DNA from: Pseudanabaena galeata CCNP1313
GTDB taxonomy: Bacteria; Cyanobacteriota; Cyanobacteriia; Pseudanabaenales; Pseudanabaenaceae
Reading direction: 5' to 3'
Length of the DNA: 64,000 bases
Assembly: GCF_029910235.1 (NCBI RefSeq)
Contig: NZ_CP112877.1
Location: 1-64,000 of the forward strand
Below, piece by piece: positions 35,307-43,697 of this stretch. A program made the position numbers and the translations under genes. The stretch's first letter is position 1, and each line of letters opens with the position of its first letter. The notes beneath the pieces were generated by a model. That model made no database searches. It had not been told where the DNA came from and was given only the letters and a program-made list of their open reading frames with translations.

Positions 35307-36215
35307 TTAAGTTTGGCTGTTTTCTGAGTTTTGGAGCAGTTGATTTAAAGCTTTGTGAGCAGTTATCTCTGCTCGTTCAGAAGTAACTTTTTGATAGCGT
35401 AAGGTGGTGTTGATATTTGTATGTCCCATTAAGGCGCGTAATTCTTCGATACCCATTAAGCCAACTCTCTCGGTGGCAAAGGTGTGACGGAGGTCGTGCA
35501 TTCTGATACCTTGGAGTTTTGGGTCATTCTTAGTTAATTTTGTCCAGTCACGATGGGCTGTCTGATAACTCAAGGGGGTAACTTTCTCCGTCACAGGCTG
35601 TTGGGTGGTGAATAAGGCTGGTGATTCCTTGTGTCGATAGTATTTTAGATATTTTTCTAATCCGGTTGCCGCATCTTCGCTGTAGAAACACCATCGGGTT
35701 TTATTGCCTTTGCCGATCACTTGAAATTTACGTTCTTTGAGGTTGATTTCTGCTAATTGCAAGCTCAGGATTTCCGCGATCCTCGCTCCTGTGCGATGCA
35801 GCAAGCAGACCAATGCTTTCATGCGACCGTCGCGTTCTACGACTTGGTAGAGACTGACGATCTGTTCGGGCGATAGGTATCGAATTACTCCATCGGCATG
35901 ATGTTCTCCTTTCTCTGGGTTTGGTTTGCGCCGATGCAGTCGGACGATGGGGTTGGCTTTTAGATAACCGCGCTCTACGGCAAAGTTGAATAGGGCTTGG
36001 AGGATGGCTTGGTGACGGTGATGGGTCGTATAGGCGAGATCTGTTAAGCCTTCTAGGTATTTTGTTAGGGTTGCTCGACTCAATAATTCAATGGGATAAC
36101 TGCCATATTCTTTGAGTAGTGGCATTAGGCTTAGTTCGTAGGATTGCACGGTGCTTTGGGCTAGTCCTGTACGCTCTAGGAATTCAGTGGTAACTGTAGC
36201 TAGTGTGATAGTCAA
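35307..36215 (-). CDS. tyrosine recombinase of the Tn3-family transposon (TnpI-like)
   Basis: A 302-residue XerC/D-like integrase. The N-terminal SAM-like core-binding domain has TEFLERTGLAQSTVQSYELS. The catalytic domain has R in HRTGARIAEIL, HDLRHTFATERV (H-x-x-R), MGHTNINTTLRYQKV (His and the nucleophilic Tyr). Tyrosine recombinases (TnpI) resolve cointegrates in some Tn3-family transposons such as Tn4430, and its place inside the terminal repeats supports that role. It is divergent from the HTH gene; the 80-base gap between them should hold the promoters and perhaps the resolution site. Confidence 0.9.
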   Translation of the reverse strand: MTITLATVTTEFLERTGLAQSTVQSYELSLMPLLKEYGSYPIELLSRATLTKYLEGLTDLAYTTHHRHQAILQALFNFAVERGYLKANPIVRLHRRKPNPEKGEHHADGVIRYLSPEQIVSLYQVVERDGRMKALVCLLHRTGARIAEILSLQLAEINLKERKFQVIGKGNKTRWCFYSEDAATGLEKYLKYYRHKESPALFTTQQPVTEKVTPLSYQTAHRDWTKLTKNDPKLQGIRMHDLRHTFATERVGLMGIEELRALMGHTNINTTLRYQKVTSERAEITAHKALNQLLQNSENSQT

Positions 36216-36297
36216 TTTATCAGCTAGTTAATGCGGTGAGTTATATAATTCTGTTGATAGTATAGTTTTCTATAAACATACTTTTAAACACTATTTT

Positions 36298-36777
36298 GTG
36301 AATATTTTACAGGGTGATAAATCGCCTAACTCTGGTGAAACCTTGGCTGCCTATGTCAAACGTATCCGAATTTCCCTCGGTTTGAATCAGAGGGAGTTGG
36401 CGGCGATTTCGTCGATTCATTTGCAGAGTTTGGGCAAGATTGAACGGGGACTGACGGCTAAGCTGAGTTCTCATAGTAAAACTGGTTTGGCTTCGGCTTT
36501 GCAAGTTCCCGTGGAATATTTAGAGGCTGTTTCTCGTGGTACTTCCATTGAGCCTGTTTCTATGCTTAAGTTCTGTCCATCTTGCTGGACTCCTGGCAAT
36601 CCTGCTGATCCTATGTGGATGGATGTCAGGGCTAAGTTTTGCTTTCTCTGTGGGGGGAAACTTGGCGATCGCTGTACTCATTGCCAGCAAACTATTTCTT
36701 CGCTCAAGCATCACTTCTGTCCTTTTTGTGGTTCTCCCTATAAGTCTAAACTGATTTCTCAAAGCTCGTCTGGGTAA
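36298..36777 (+). CDS. HTH (XRE-type) protein with zinc ribbons
   Basis: A 159-residue protein with a GTG start at 36298. Residues about 10-70 are an XRE/Cro helix-turn-helix (YVKRIRISLGLNQRELAAIS, LGKIERGL). The C-terminal half carries Cys pairs CPSC, CFLC, CTHC and CPFC, which would form two zinc ribbons. It lies inside the Tn3-family transposon, divergent from the recombinase, and may control transposon genes or be passenger DNA. This domain pairing is unusual, and I know of no named family for it. Confidence 0.75.
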   Translation: MNILQGDKSPNSGETLAAYVKRIRISLGLNQRELAAISSIHLQSLGKIERGLTAKLSSHSKTGLASALQVPVEYLEAVSRGTSIEPVSMLKFCPSCWTPGNPADPMWMDVRAKFCFLCGGKLGDRCTHCQQTISSLKHHFCPFCGSPYKSKLISQSSSG

Positions 36778-36820
36778 CGCTTTTAAGCCTATCTTGCAGG
36801 TTTTTACACGTATCCTGTAG

Positions 36821-36904
36821 CTACCCCAATCCGATTAATGCAAAAATTGCGATCGCACTAATCAGCAATAACCAAGAAAAAAATTGACGAATTTGGCAGC
36901 TCAT
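36821..36904 (-). pseudogene. membrane-protein ORF truncated by the Tn3 end
   Basis: The minus-strand frame from the ATG at 36904 reads MSCQIRQFFSWLLLISAIAI and runs into the transposon's terminal repeat, which supplies the stop. It looks like the N-terminal membrane helix of a small protein encoded downstream of arsR and cut by the insertion. The missing part is not recognisable on the other side of the transposon. Confidence 0.4.
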
Positions 36905-36941
36905 TGAATCTAGATCCTATTATTTTTGAAATTGCTAAAAA

Positions 36942-37265
36942 TTAACTCTGACAAAGATTTGAACTGTTTTTTGAACTATCTAACGATCCACGAGTAGAAC
37001 GGCATAGCATGAGCAACTCTGTATCAATGACTCGATAAAATCGCCACACACTCTCGCGCCGACAGGCTACCACTCCCGCATCCTTCATCAATCGCAAATG
37101 CTTCGATACATTGCCTTGATGCAGTCCAGTGCGATCGCAGATATCCTGAACACTGCGCTCTTGATTACAAATTGCCATCAGAATTTGCAAACGGGTTGGA
37201 TCTGACAAAGCACGGAATCGATTTGCCAGAGTTTCCAATTCACTAGGATTGAGGGTGATATCCAT
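36942..37265 (-). CDS. ArsR-family regulator (possible sulfide/persulfide sensor)
   Basis: A 107-residue winged-helix repressor: NRFRALSDPTRLQILMAICN, RSVQDICDRTGLHQGNVSKH as the recognition helix, and VWRFYRVIDTELLMLC. Five Cys are present (33, 43, 68, 88, 105). C43 and C105 lie close to the positions of the two redox Cys of SqrR-type sulfide-responsive regulators (C41/C107), which is suggestive only. It is the last gene after sqr on the same strand, 40 bases downstream. The gap contains TTCAAAATTAGAG and, reaching into the sqr end, CTCTAATTTGAA, an inverted pair that could be an operator. Confidence 0.85.
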   Translation of the reverse strand: MDITLNPSELETLANRFRALSDPTRLQILMAICNQERSVQDICDRTGLHQGNVSKHLRLMKDAGVVACRRESVWRFYRVIDTELLMLCRSTRGSLDSSKNSSNLCQS

Positions 37266-37305
37266 GTCTGCTCCTATTCAAAATTAGAGTAAAACCCATT
37301 CCTAT

Positions 37306-38610
37306 TCATGCTCTAATTTGAACTGCTTCAGGTTCTGGGATCGGAATAATTGGCTCCACTAATGGCAACCCGATCGCCTTAAAACCAAGCTTCTCAAACC
37401 AAGGAATCGTCCAACCAAAGCGCATTTTCGTGAGAAAATATTTCTCAAATCCAGCTTTCATCCAAGACACCCAGATCCCGTGATAGATCAAAGCGCGTTT
37501 GCGATCGCCTGACGCATTAGGCAAAAGCGGATCGGCTAAAAATAGCGCTCCTGTATTCCCAAAATCGGCAAAGCAAATCGCTTGTAAGGTTGGTCTGCAC
37601 TGATTACCAGTAGAGACTCCTAACTCTAGGGCAATATTCTGGGCGATCGCCAAAGCCATTTCTTCCGACATCAATCCCACCTTGGGCGCACCCGTAGGAA
37701 TTGGCGTTTGCTCCACGGCTTTAAGTTGGGTGACTACGCCGACAGAATAAATTGAAGTAAATTCTGGATGGCGATAGGTCGGCAAGACAGGCACAAAACC
37801 TTTGACATCAGTTAATCCGACCGCTTCACGGAGAAACTTGGGTCCTCGGAAAGGCGGTAACACCATTGTAAATTTAGAAGGAATCACGCTCCCATCAACC
37901 AAATGCACAGCATCAGATTCAAAATGGGAAATAGCCGTATTTTCCATCAGCTCGATTTCCCGATCTGCCATAAATTTACGCATCAGCCAGCGTGAGCTTG
38001 CCATACCGCCGATGCCTAGATGTCCTGCATAGGGTTCAGAAGTAATGAAAGTGATTGGAACTTGCGATCGCAGTCCTTTTTTCTTCAATTGATCATGGAT
38101 CAAAAAAGCAAACTCATAGGCGGGACCAAAACAACTCGCTCCTGGGGACGCACCCACCACGATCGGTCCTGGATTCTCTAAGAATTGCTCCCATGCTTCA
38201 CCAGCTAACACTGCATGATGTGGATTACAAATTGATTGGGTATAGCCACCTTCGGGTCCTAATCCCTTCAGAGCATCCAAGGCAAGTTCAGGTCCCGTGG
38301 CAATTACTGCATAGTCATAGTCCAATGTGCGATCGTCGCCCATCTTGATCTGACGCAACTTTGGATCGATCGCCGTGACTGCTGCATGAATAAACTCAAT
38401 GTCATGCTTAGCAACAGTTTTTGCTAAATCCAATTGAATACTATCAAGGGATTTTAATCCTAGCGCCACCCAAGGTAGAGAAGGCACAAAGGTAAACTTT
38501 GGTTGATTGGAAATAAGCGTGATCTTATGTTCACGGGGTAATACATGCCTCAACTCGTAAGCAGCAGGTAAACCTCCTAATCCAGCGCCAATCACAACAA
38601 CGCGAGCCAT
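37306..38610 (-). CDS. sqr: sulfide:quinone oxidoreductase
   Basis: A 434-residue FAD protein starting at the ATG at 38610, chosen because an AGGAG site lies about 10 bases upstream and MARVVVIGAGLGGLPAAYEL opens the FAD-binding fold. Three Cys fall where SQR needs them: C128 (SICNPHHA), C160 (GASPGASCFGPAYEF) and C346 (AICFADFG). The C-terminal ~60 residues form the amphipathic membrane-anchoring part (WMKAGFEKYFL, WFEKLGFKAIGLPL). It would oxidise sulfide to sulfur and reduce the plastoquinone pool, feeding electrons to the cytochrome b6f complex and photosystem I. Neighbours (ArsR regulator, divergent D1, Rieske, rhodanese) fit sulfide-driven or sulfide-tolerant photosynthesis. Confidence 0.88.
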   Translation of the reverse strand: MARVVVIGAGLGGLPAAYELRHVLPREHKITLISNQPKFTFVPSLPWVALGLKSLDSIQLDLAKTVAKHDIEFIHAAVTAIDPKLRQIKMGDDRTLDYDYAVIATGPELALDALKGLGPEGGYTQSICNPHHAVLAGEAWEQFLENPGPIVVGASPGASCFGPAYEFAFLIHDQLKKKGLRSQVPITFITSEPYAGHLGIGGMASSRWLMRKFMADREIELMENTAISHFESDAVHLVDGSVIPSKFTMVLPPFRGPKFLREAVGLTDVKGFVPVLPTYRHPEFTSIYSVGVVTQLKAVEQTPIPTGAPKVGLMSEEMALAIAQNIALELGVSTGNQCRPTLQAICFADFGNTGALFLADPLLPNASGDRKRALIYHGIWVSWMKAGFEKYFLTKMRFGWTIPWFEKLGFKAIGLPLVEPIIPIPEPEAVQIRA

Positions 38611-38698
38611 AATCTCGACTCCTAAAAAAATAAATTTATAAAAATTTTTAATAAATGCTCCTAGTGTGAGGATGGTGCAAAGCACTATCCTCATACCT

Positions 38699-38917
38699 TC
38701 ACTCTCTCACTCCTAATTTTTGCAGTACCACAATCAACGGACACCAGTTGGTAAAAGCCGATTGCAGCAAGTTTAGTCCGACAAATGCAGTCAAAAACAG
38801 CCAATTGACATTAATCAGCGATAGAGACAAGCTGAGCAAAACCATACTGCCTGCGACTAAGCGCAACCACTGCGATTGATTCCAAGATCGGTTACTACTA
38901 ATCATCGGTTTCTGCAT
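38699..38917 (-). CDS. DUF2892 membrane protein
   Basis: A 72-residue protein with two hydrophobic segments (WLRLVAGSMVLLSLSLSLI and WLFLTAFVGLNLLQSAFTNW) ending WCPLIVVLQKLGV, the typical layout of DUF2892 proteins, which often accompany or fuse to rhodaneses and sulfide-handling genes. It lies 88 bases upstream of sqr on the same strand. Confidence 0.8.
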   Translation of the reverse strand: MQKPMISSNRSWNQSQWLRLVAGSMVLLSLSLSLINVNWLFLTAFVGLNLLQSAFTNWCPLIVVLQKLGVRE

Positions 38918-39022
38918 TGAGCTTTTGACATTAATAAAATGATTATATCACTATACAGTAATTTAGTTGATAAATTGAAATATTTTGAAACATACTCTCG
39001 CAGCATTTTATGAAAACACCAG

Positions 39023-39625
39023 TTATTGCGTTATTTGATCTCTTTGCGAATCTCGAATAATACTGATTCCACCCCAAACAACGAGACTTGCGATGCTCAA
39101 TCCAATAATCAAATCAGGAAATCGGGAATTTAATAGATTTACTAGCAAACCTGCGATAATCACACTAAAATTTGCGATGACATCATTCTGAGTAAATATC
39201 CAGCTTGCTCGCATATGTACTTCACCTTGACGATGCTTTGAGAGTAGGTACAAACAATAACTGTTCACAATAAGTGACAAGAGAGCAATTGCCATCATCC
39301 AGCCTGATTCTGGAGAGCTTCCCCAGACAAACCGTCGAATTACATCAAGGACAACCATCACCGCTAATGTGATTTGAAAAATGCCACTTAGAGTCGCGGC
39401 TCGATTCTTGTAATGCGCTGATTTACCAACTGCGTAAAGTGAAATTGTGTAAACCGAAGCATCGGCAAACATATCTAATGCGTCTGCAATCAGGGCAGTA
39501 GAATGCGATATAGTCCCTGCCACAATTCCAAGTACAAACATTATGCTATTAAGCAGTAATAAAATCCGCAGAGTTTTACGCTCCGCTTTATTCTTTGCCT
39601 CCATGTGACATCCACAGTCCGACAT
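39023..39625 (-). CDS. CDF-like cation efflux protein (short form)
   Basis: A 200-residue membrane protein with five or six helices. STALIADALDMFADASVYTIS carries the DxxxD pair of the cation diffusion facilitator metal site; the second half-site, normally HxxxD, reads QNDVIAN here. The N-terminus CGCH could bind metal. The cytosolic C-terminal domain of standard CDFs is absent, so it is short but complete for the minimal form. A role in exporting a metal is likely; which one is unknown. Confidence 0.8.
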   Translation of the reverse strand: MSDCGCHMEAKNKAERKTLRILLLLNSIMFVLGIVAGTISHSTALIADALDMFADASVYTISLYAVGKSAHYKNRAATLSGIFQITLAVMVVLDVIRRFVWGSSPESGWMMAIALLSLIVNSYCLYLLSKHRQGEVHMRASWIFTQNDVIANFSVIIAGLLVNLLNSRFPDLIIGLSIASLVVWGGISIIRDSQRDQITQ

Positions 39626-39736
39626 TGTTGCCTCGCTTGTTGTTTTAGCTTTCTTAAATAATTATGGCAATTTGTAGCCTTTGCCTCGCAAAAAATTGTA
39701 GTGCTTTATCGCACAATACATAGCTCACCATAATTA

Positions 39737-39795
39737 AAACCTAAAACCAGAAGCTGTCCCGCCCGCTATGCGGGCAGGACAGCTTTCTAGGTTTT
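39737..39795. terminator. strong hairpin between CDF and NifX-like genes
   Basis: GC-rich stem GCTGTCCCGCCCGC / GCGGGCAGGACAGC with a short AT loop, extended outward by AAAACCTA/TAGGTTTT. It lies between co-directional genes and probably ends the nifX-like transcript. Confidence 0.7.
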
Positions 39796-39827
39796 GCGTT
39801 TACTTATGCCTAGCTACTTATAACGCA

Positions 39828-40241
39828 TTAATTTCCTTTGCACCCGCAATTACCTTTGTGGTCATCTTCTCCACCAAGAGCATGTTCCGCCTCATGGTCG
39901 CGATCGCGTTCCTCTTGAGTTTTCACAATTAGTGAACCCGCAAGATAGGCTGTTATGGCAGCATCGGGATCGATTTCAGTGGTGACAATGGGCTTGATAC
40001 CTTTGGATTCCAGACGACAGGCTAATCCATTGCCCATACTGCCACTAATTAGTACCTGTACATCGTCCAATGGATGTGATTCTTTAGGAGAGCTTTCATG
40101 GAAGCTTTGAGCTTTAGCAAGTTCTAATAGCTGTTTGTTTTGAATAAATGTGTCATCCACATCGTAGATCCAGAATTTCTGGCAATGTCCAAGATGTCCT
40201 GTTACATTGGTTTGATTTTGGCTAGATACGGCAATTTTCAT
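39828..40241 (-). CDS. NifX/NifB-type dinitrogenase-cofactor-binding-domain protein
   Basis: A 137-residue protein. MKIAVSSQNQTNVTGHLGHCQKFWIYD is the typical N-terminus of the NifX/NifY/VnfX-like ribonuclease-H fold; VLISGSMGNGLACRLESKGI and TTEIDPDAAITAYLAG complete it. The tail is His/Cys-rich (GNCGCKGN) and could hold metal. No nitrogenase genes are in the window, so a role in metal or iron-sulfur handling near the photosystem gene is as likely as nitrogen fixation. Confidence 0.85.
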   Translation of the reverse strand: MKIAVSSQNQTNVTGHLGHCQKFWIYDVDDTFIQNKQLLELAKAQSFHESSPKESHPLDDVQVLISGSMGNGLACRLESKGIKPIVTTEIDPDAAITAYLAGSLIVKTQEERDRDHEAEHALGGEDDHKGNCGCKGN

Positions 40242-40331
40242 TGAAAAATTCCTATTCTTTGTTTTTTAGTTGAAATTTTTTATAGTTATGAGATCGCAAA
40301 TTTAGCGATCTCATAACCATAGAATTAATGT

Positions 40332-41405
40332 TTAGGCAGAAATATCAGGAGATGTCAGAGCCAATGGAACTGGGAAGTTATGTCCATTAGGCGATCGCAT
40401 GACTTCAATTCCAAGGTCTGCGCGATTAAGCAGATCGGCATCAGTGCGAATTGGACGACCAGAATCATCTAAAATCGATTGCTGGAAATTGAATCCATTG
40501 AGATTAAAACTCATCACGCCGATACCTAAAGCGGCAAACCAAATCCCGATCGTTGGTAATGCAGCTAAGAGAAAGTGGGTAGTCCGACTATTCCGCAGAG
40601 ACAGGGTTGGGATCAGCAATCTGCCTAGGTAACCACTGTGACTGGCAAGCAGATTATAGGTAGTTTCTTCTTGACCAAATTTATAACCTAGGTTAGCTGA
40701 TTCAATCTCTGTCGTCTCGCGAATTAGACTCGAAGTAACGAGAGAGCCATGGAGCGAACTCAAAAGTGCACCACCCAAAATTCCCGCTACTCCAAGCATG
40801 TGGAACGGATGCATCAAGACATTATGCTTTGCTTGGAGCGACAGCATGAAGTAGAAAGTACCCGAAATCCCCAAAGGCATTCCTTCTGAGAAGCTTCCTT
40901 GTCCGATTGGGTAGATAAACAGTACGGCGGTGGCTGCGGCTACTGGAGCAGAAAAGGCTACGGCGATCCAAGGACGCATCCCTAAGCGATAGCTCAATTC
41001 CCACTGGCGACCGAGATAAGCCCAGATACCAATCAGAAAATGAAATACGATCATCTGATAAGGCCCGCCGTTATAGAGCCATTCATCAATGGAGTCGGCT
41101 TCCCATACAGGATAAAAGTGCAGCCCGATCGCCGCCGAAGTTGGGACGACGGCAGCAGTGATCATGTTATTATGCGCCATCAACGATCCTGCGATGGGAG
41201 CGCGAACACCCTCCATATCCACGGATGGAGCATTGGCGATCGCTAGTATAAACACGATCGCTGCCACAAGCAGAGTGGGAATTGCGAGAATACCGAACCA
41301 ACCTATATATAGACGGTTGTTGGTACTTGTGATCCAGTCAGAAAAGACTTGCCAAGAATTTACTGGGTCGAGCTTTGACTGTTTTGGGAAAACATAAGTT
41401 GTCAT
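40332..41405 (-). CDS. psbA: divergent photosystem II D1 protein lacking Mn-cluster ligands
   Basis: A 357-residue D1. Conserved: Tyr-Z (Y165, canonical 161), its His partner (H194, canonical 190), the chlorophyll His in MHPFHMLG, and iron-site His in LHGSLVTSS and SRTTHF. Changed (canonical numbers): D170 to E, E189 to K (QAKHN), H332 to R and E333 to S ([11 protein letters not shown]), and D342 to P (FPVPLA); an 8-residue tail follows A344. The quinone pocket is also altered (IPTLSLRNS, usually FQYASFNNS). Such a D1 should not assemble a normal water-splitting cluster and belongs with rogue/sentinel D1 forms. The Gln-Asp pair reported for the chlorophyll f synthase form is absent (Gln-Trp here), so ChlF is unlikely. 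Neighbouring sqr and petC point to use under sulfide or anoxia. Confidence 0.93.
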   Translation of the reverse strand: MTTYVFPKQSKLDPVNSWQVFSDWITSTNNRLYIGWFGILAIPTLLVAAIVFILAIANAPSVDMEGVRAPIAGSLMAHNNMITAAVVPTSAAIGLHFYPVWEADSIDEWLYNGGPYQMIVFHFLIGIWAYLGRQWELSYRLGMRPWIAVAFSAPVAAATAVLFIYPIGQGSFSEGMPLGISGTFYFMLSLQAKHNVLMHPFHMLGVAGILGGALLSSLHGSLVTSSLIRETTEIESANLGYKFGQEETTYNLLASHSGYLGRLLIPTLSLRNSRTTHFLLAALPTIGIWFAALGIGVMSFNLNGFNFQQSILDDSGRPIRTDADLLNRADLGIEVMRSPNGHNFPVPLALTSPDISA

Positions 41406-41506
41406 AATTATTACTCTTTGTCAATACAATTCAATAGTGAATAGAATGTAACTGAACTGAGAAGTTTAAAAAGACTGCAATTAGTGATACTAAACGTGAA
41501 GATGTC

Positions 41507-42043
41507 CTATACCCACCAAGGCTTTTGACCAGTACGAGGATCGGTGTCTGTCCATGGCGAGATCAAAATTTTGTTGTCAGTTACTGCAACTTTGACAATC
41601 TTGAGTGGTAGAGGAGCGGGACCACGTACTACGGTTCCATCAGGGGCATAGAGAGAACCGTGGCAAGGGCATTGGAACTGTTGATCCAGCGGGTTCCAAG
41701 GGAAGGTGCAACCGAGATGGGTGCAGTTATCGACAATGCCAATGTTGTCGAGAGTGCGATCGGCGGTGACAATCAGATAGGTGGGTTCTCCTGCTAAACC
41801 TGCTACTAGAGCGCGAGTTTCTGGTGGCTCAGCCAAGAGTTGTGTAGCAGGAATTACTTTGCCTAAGATGTCTTTAGCAAGGATAGCTCCACCGTCGCCA
41901 ACGGCTTCTGATGGCGGAACGAAGAAATTACCAAAGGGATAGAGTGCCGATCCTGTGGTCACAGCGATCGCTGATCCTGTAATAAAGTTGAGCAATTGCC
42001 GCCGCGATAGGGACGGACTTTCGAGGGGTAAACTATTTTCCAT
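41507..42043 (-). CDS. petC: Rieske iron-sulfur protein of cytochrome b6f
   Basis: A 178-residue Rieske protein, normal length for cyanobacterial PetC. It has a twin-arginine-like start (SRRQLLNFITGSAIAVTTGSA) forming the membrane anchor, then cluster motifs CTHLGC and CPCHGS for the 2Fe-2S centre. The start overlaps the stop of the DUF2892 gene by 11 bases, indicating co-expression. An extra petC next to a rogue psbA and sqr suggests a version tuned for electron flow from sulfide-reduced plastoquinone; that is inference. Confidence 0.92.
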   Translation of the reverse strand: MENSLPLESPSLSRRQLLNFITGSAIAVTTGSALYPFGNFFVPPSEAVGDGGAILAKDILGKVIPATQLLAEPPETRALVAGLAGEPTYLIVTADRTLDNIGIVDNCTHLGCTFPWNPLDQQFQCPCHGSLYAPDGTVVRGPAPLPLKIVKVAVTDNKILISPWTDTDPRTGQKPWWV

Positions 42044-42254
42044 GAAGAGACTCAGTAAGTTTATTGGTACGAATTCCTAGAAGTTGATAAAGCCCACAAA
42101 AGCCCACGAGAGCCGTTACCAGCATTATTCCACCCATCACAACTAGACCAATTCCTAATCCAGTACCGCCATAAAGGAAAAAGCCTAAATAGAACAATCC
42201 AATAGCCAATAACAAACGGATCAGGCGATCAACTGAGCCAACATTTGTGTTCAT
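42033..42254 (-). CDS. DUF2892 membrane protein, second copy
   Basis: A 73-residue protein from the ATG at 42254 (MNTNVGSVDRLIRLLLAIG). This start is preferred over an upstream one at 42278 because a GGAG site precedes it at the right distance. Two membrane segments (IRLLLAIGLFYLGFFLYGG and GLVVMGGIMLVTALVGFCGLYQLLG) match DUF2892. It begins the minus-strand sulfide operon and overlaps petC. Confidence 0.8.
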   Translation of the reverse strand: MNTNVGSVDRLIRLLLAIGLFYLGFFLYGGTGLGIGLVVMGGIMLVTALVGFCGLYQLLGIRTNKLTESLHGK

Positions 42255-42278
42255 AAGGTAATCTCCAATGTTAAACAA

Positions 42279-42694
42279 ATTGCAAAAACTTGCAGCAATA
42301 TTGGAAGACTTAATTCTTGAAGTATTGCAATATTTTTTTGTAATCTACTTTAATATAACTCATTAGTAATATAATTAAACAAGATTAATCTTAAGACTAA
42401 GTTAAGTTTGTTCTCTAGATGATTCAACCCTATACTAGATATAGGCTTTGGCTTTTCCATAAGTCATGAGCAGCTAATCGTTCCATCGTAAAGAACTATA
42501 TGATTTCAGTACAATTCCTATAACTTATACAGGATGTTATACGTTAGAATGTCATGCTAATTTTTGTTCCTATTACTTTTCCATAGGTTAGACATAGGTA
42601 TAGAGTTTTACCGATTTTCTAGCTTTATTTAATGGATAGGAAGTAGAAAAGATATTCACTCACTTTATATGCGATCGCATTGGAAATAATCGTC
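42279..42694. promoter_or_regulatory. divergent promoter region of the sulfide island
   Basis: This 416-base gap separates the minus-strand DUF2892-petC genes and the plus-strand DUF4079 gene. It holds AGTATTGCAATATT (42321-42334), which differs at one base from the palindrome upstream of tolC, and overlapping it TGAAGTATTGCAAT (42319-42332), similar to TGAAGTATTTCAAT upstream of the polyferredoxin gene (51354). These are candidate regulator sites; no -10/-35 boxes are clear. Confidence 0.4.
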
Positions 42695-43180
42695 ATGAAT
42701 TCAGAAACCTTATCGGCTCTCAAACCCTATCTCAGTTTTTTTCATCCCATTATGATGTGGGTATTGCTGGGTATTACTATCTATGCGATGTATCTGGGCG
42801 TACAAGTCCGTCGCACTAGACTAGCTGAAGGCGATGTCAAGAAAGAAATGATCAAAGGTAAATTCGCGATTCGTCATCACCAAATTGGTTCTATAGTTCT
42901 AGCCATAATGGTATTGGGAGCGATCGGTGGAATTGTGGCGACATATATAAGTAGTGGCAAGATTTTCATTAACGCCCATTTGTTTGCTGGTTTAGGAATG
43001 GTAGGCGCGATCGCGGTTTCAGCATCACTAGTTCCCTTTATGCAGAAACATGACTGGGTTCGCAGCATCCATGTCGCGATCAATATGGTGGTAATGGGTC
43101 TGTTTGGTTGGCAAGCCCTGACTGGCATCCAAATTGTCCAAAAGATTTTAGCTTCGATGAATGCGCCTGTTGCTGGTTAA
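42695..43180 (+). CDS. DUF4079 membrane protein (b561-like)
   Basis: A 161-residue protein from the ATG at 42695. Four membrane segments carry His in FFHPIMMWVLLG, AIRHHQIGSIVLAIMVLG, INAHLFAGLGMVGAIAV and SIHVAINMVVMGLFG, a pattern that suggests bound haem as in b561-type cytochromes. It is typical of cyanobacterial DUF4079. Electron transfer across the membrane is a reasonable guess. Confidence 0.8.
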   Translation: MNSETLSALKPYLSFFHPIMMWVLLGITIYAMYLGVQVRRTRLAEGDVKKEMIKGKFAIRHHQIGSIVLAIMVLGAIGGIVATYISSGKIFINAHLFAGLGMVGAIAVSASLVPFMQKHDWVRSIHVAINMVVMGLFGWQALTGIQIVQKILASMNAPVAG

Positions 43181-43280
43181 TCGGTTTCTAAAGCAATCTA
43201 TTCAAAACAATACCAATAAGAAATCTATGTTTATACCTCGTGGTTTTAACGAACGTTCTGTCTTAACCTAACTTGGCAAG

Positions 43281-43668
43281 ATGGTTTATTACACGGATCA
43301 AGGAGAACCATGGAATGAACATAATCCAACAGAAGCATTAGTCTTTCTGCACGGTTTTGATGGTGCTTCCTCTCTGCAATCGGCTCAACGTGAAAATGCG
43401 GAGTATGCAGCGCTCTCTTTTGTTCGGGGAGATTTGTGTTTTGATCTGTCTCCATACATCAAAAGATTGACGGTTGGTTCCTACAGCCATGATTTGGGGC
43501 AAGGGTTCTCAGTTCACAAACCCTAATGTCGGTCGTCAGCTTGCGGCGATGAATCCTGAAGTCATTCGTCGCTTTTACTATCTGGATGATGTGGGATTTA
43601 CCCCGCAACTAGAGCAACCTGCGGTGACGATCGGACTAATTCGTCAGATTTTGCCATTGCTTGAGTAG
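43281..43668 (+). pseudogene. broken alpha/beta-hydrolase gene
   Basis: The first part (MVYYTDQGEPWNEHNPTEAL, then VFLHGFDGAS with the oxyanion-hole HGF) is an alpha/beta-hydrolase N-terminus. The C-terminal end is in another frame: MVPTAMIWGKGSQFTNPNVG to VTIGLIRQILPLLE. The central region with the nucleophile elbow is missing, so a deletion plus frameshift has destroyed it. Small chimeric frames remain. Confidence 0.7.
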
Positions 43669-43697
43669 ATTTCTATAAAGTGATTCAGGACTAAATT

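Larger units (their letters stand above)
32134..36827. mobile_element. Tn3-family transposon, 4.7 kb
   Basis: Terminal inverted repeats of 39 bases (32134-32172 and 36789-36827) match perfectly and begin GGGGTAGCTACAGGATACG, like other Tn3-family ends. Inside are the transposase, a tyrosine recombinase that probably resolves cointegrates, and an HTH/zinc-ribbon gene. The expected 5-base target duplication is absent: CTATC lies on the left and AATCC on the right. The insertion may therefore have been followed by a rearrangement, or the two ends may come from different events. Confidence 0.85.

Noticed and set aside
39828-40241. Evidence for a nitrogenase gene cluster
   Set aside because: Only one NifX/NifB-domain protein is present; no nifH, nifD, nifK or nifB radical-SAM gene is seen in the window.
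40332-41405. Chlorophyll f synthase (ChlF)
   Set aside because: The Gln-Asp pair reported for ChlF is Gln-Trp here (Q134-W135), and no far-red photosystem genes are nearby.
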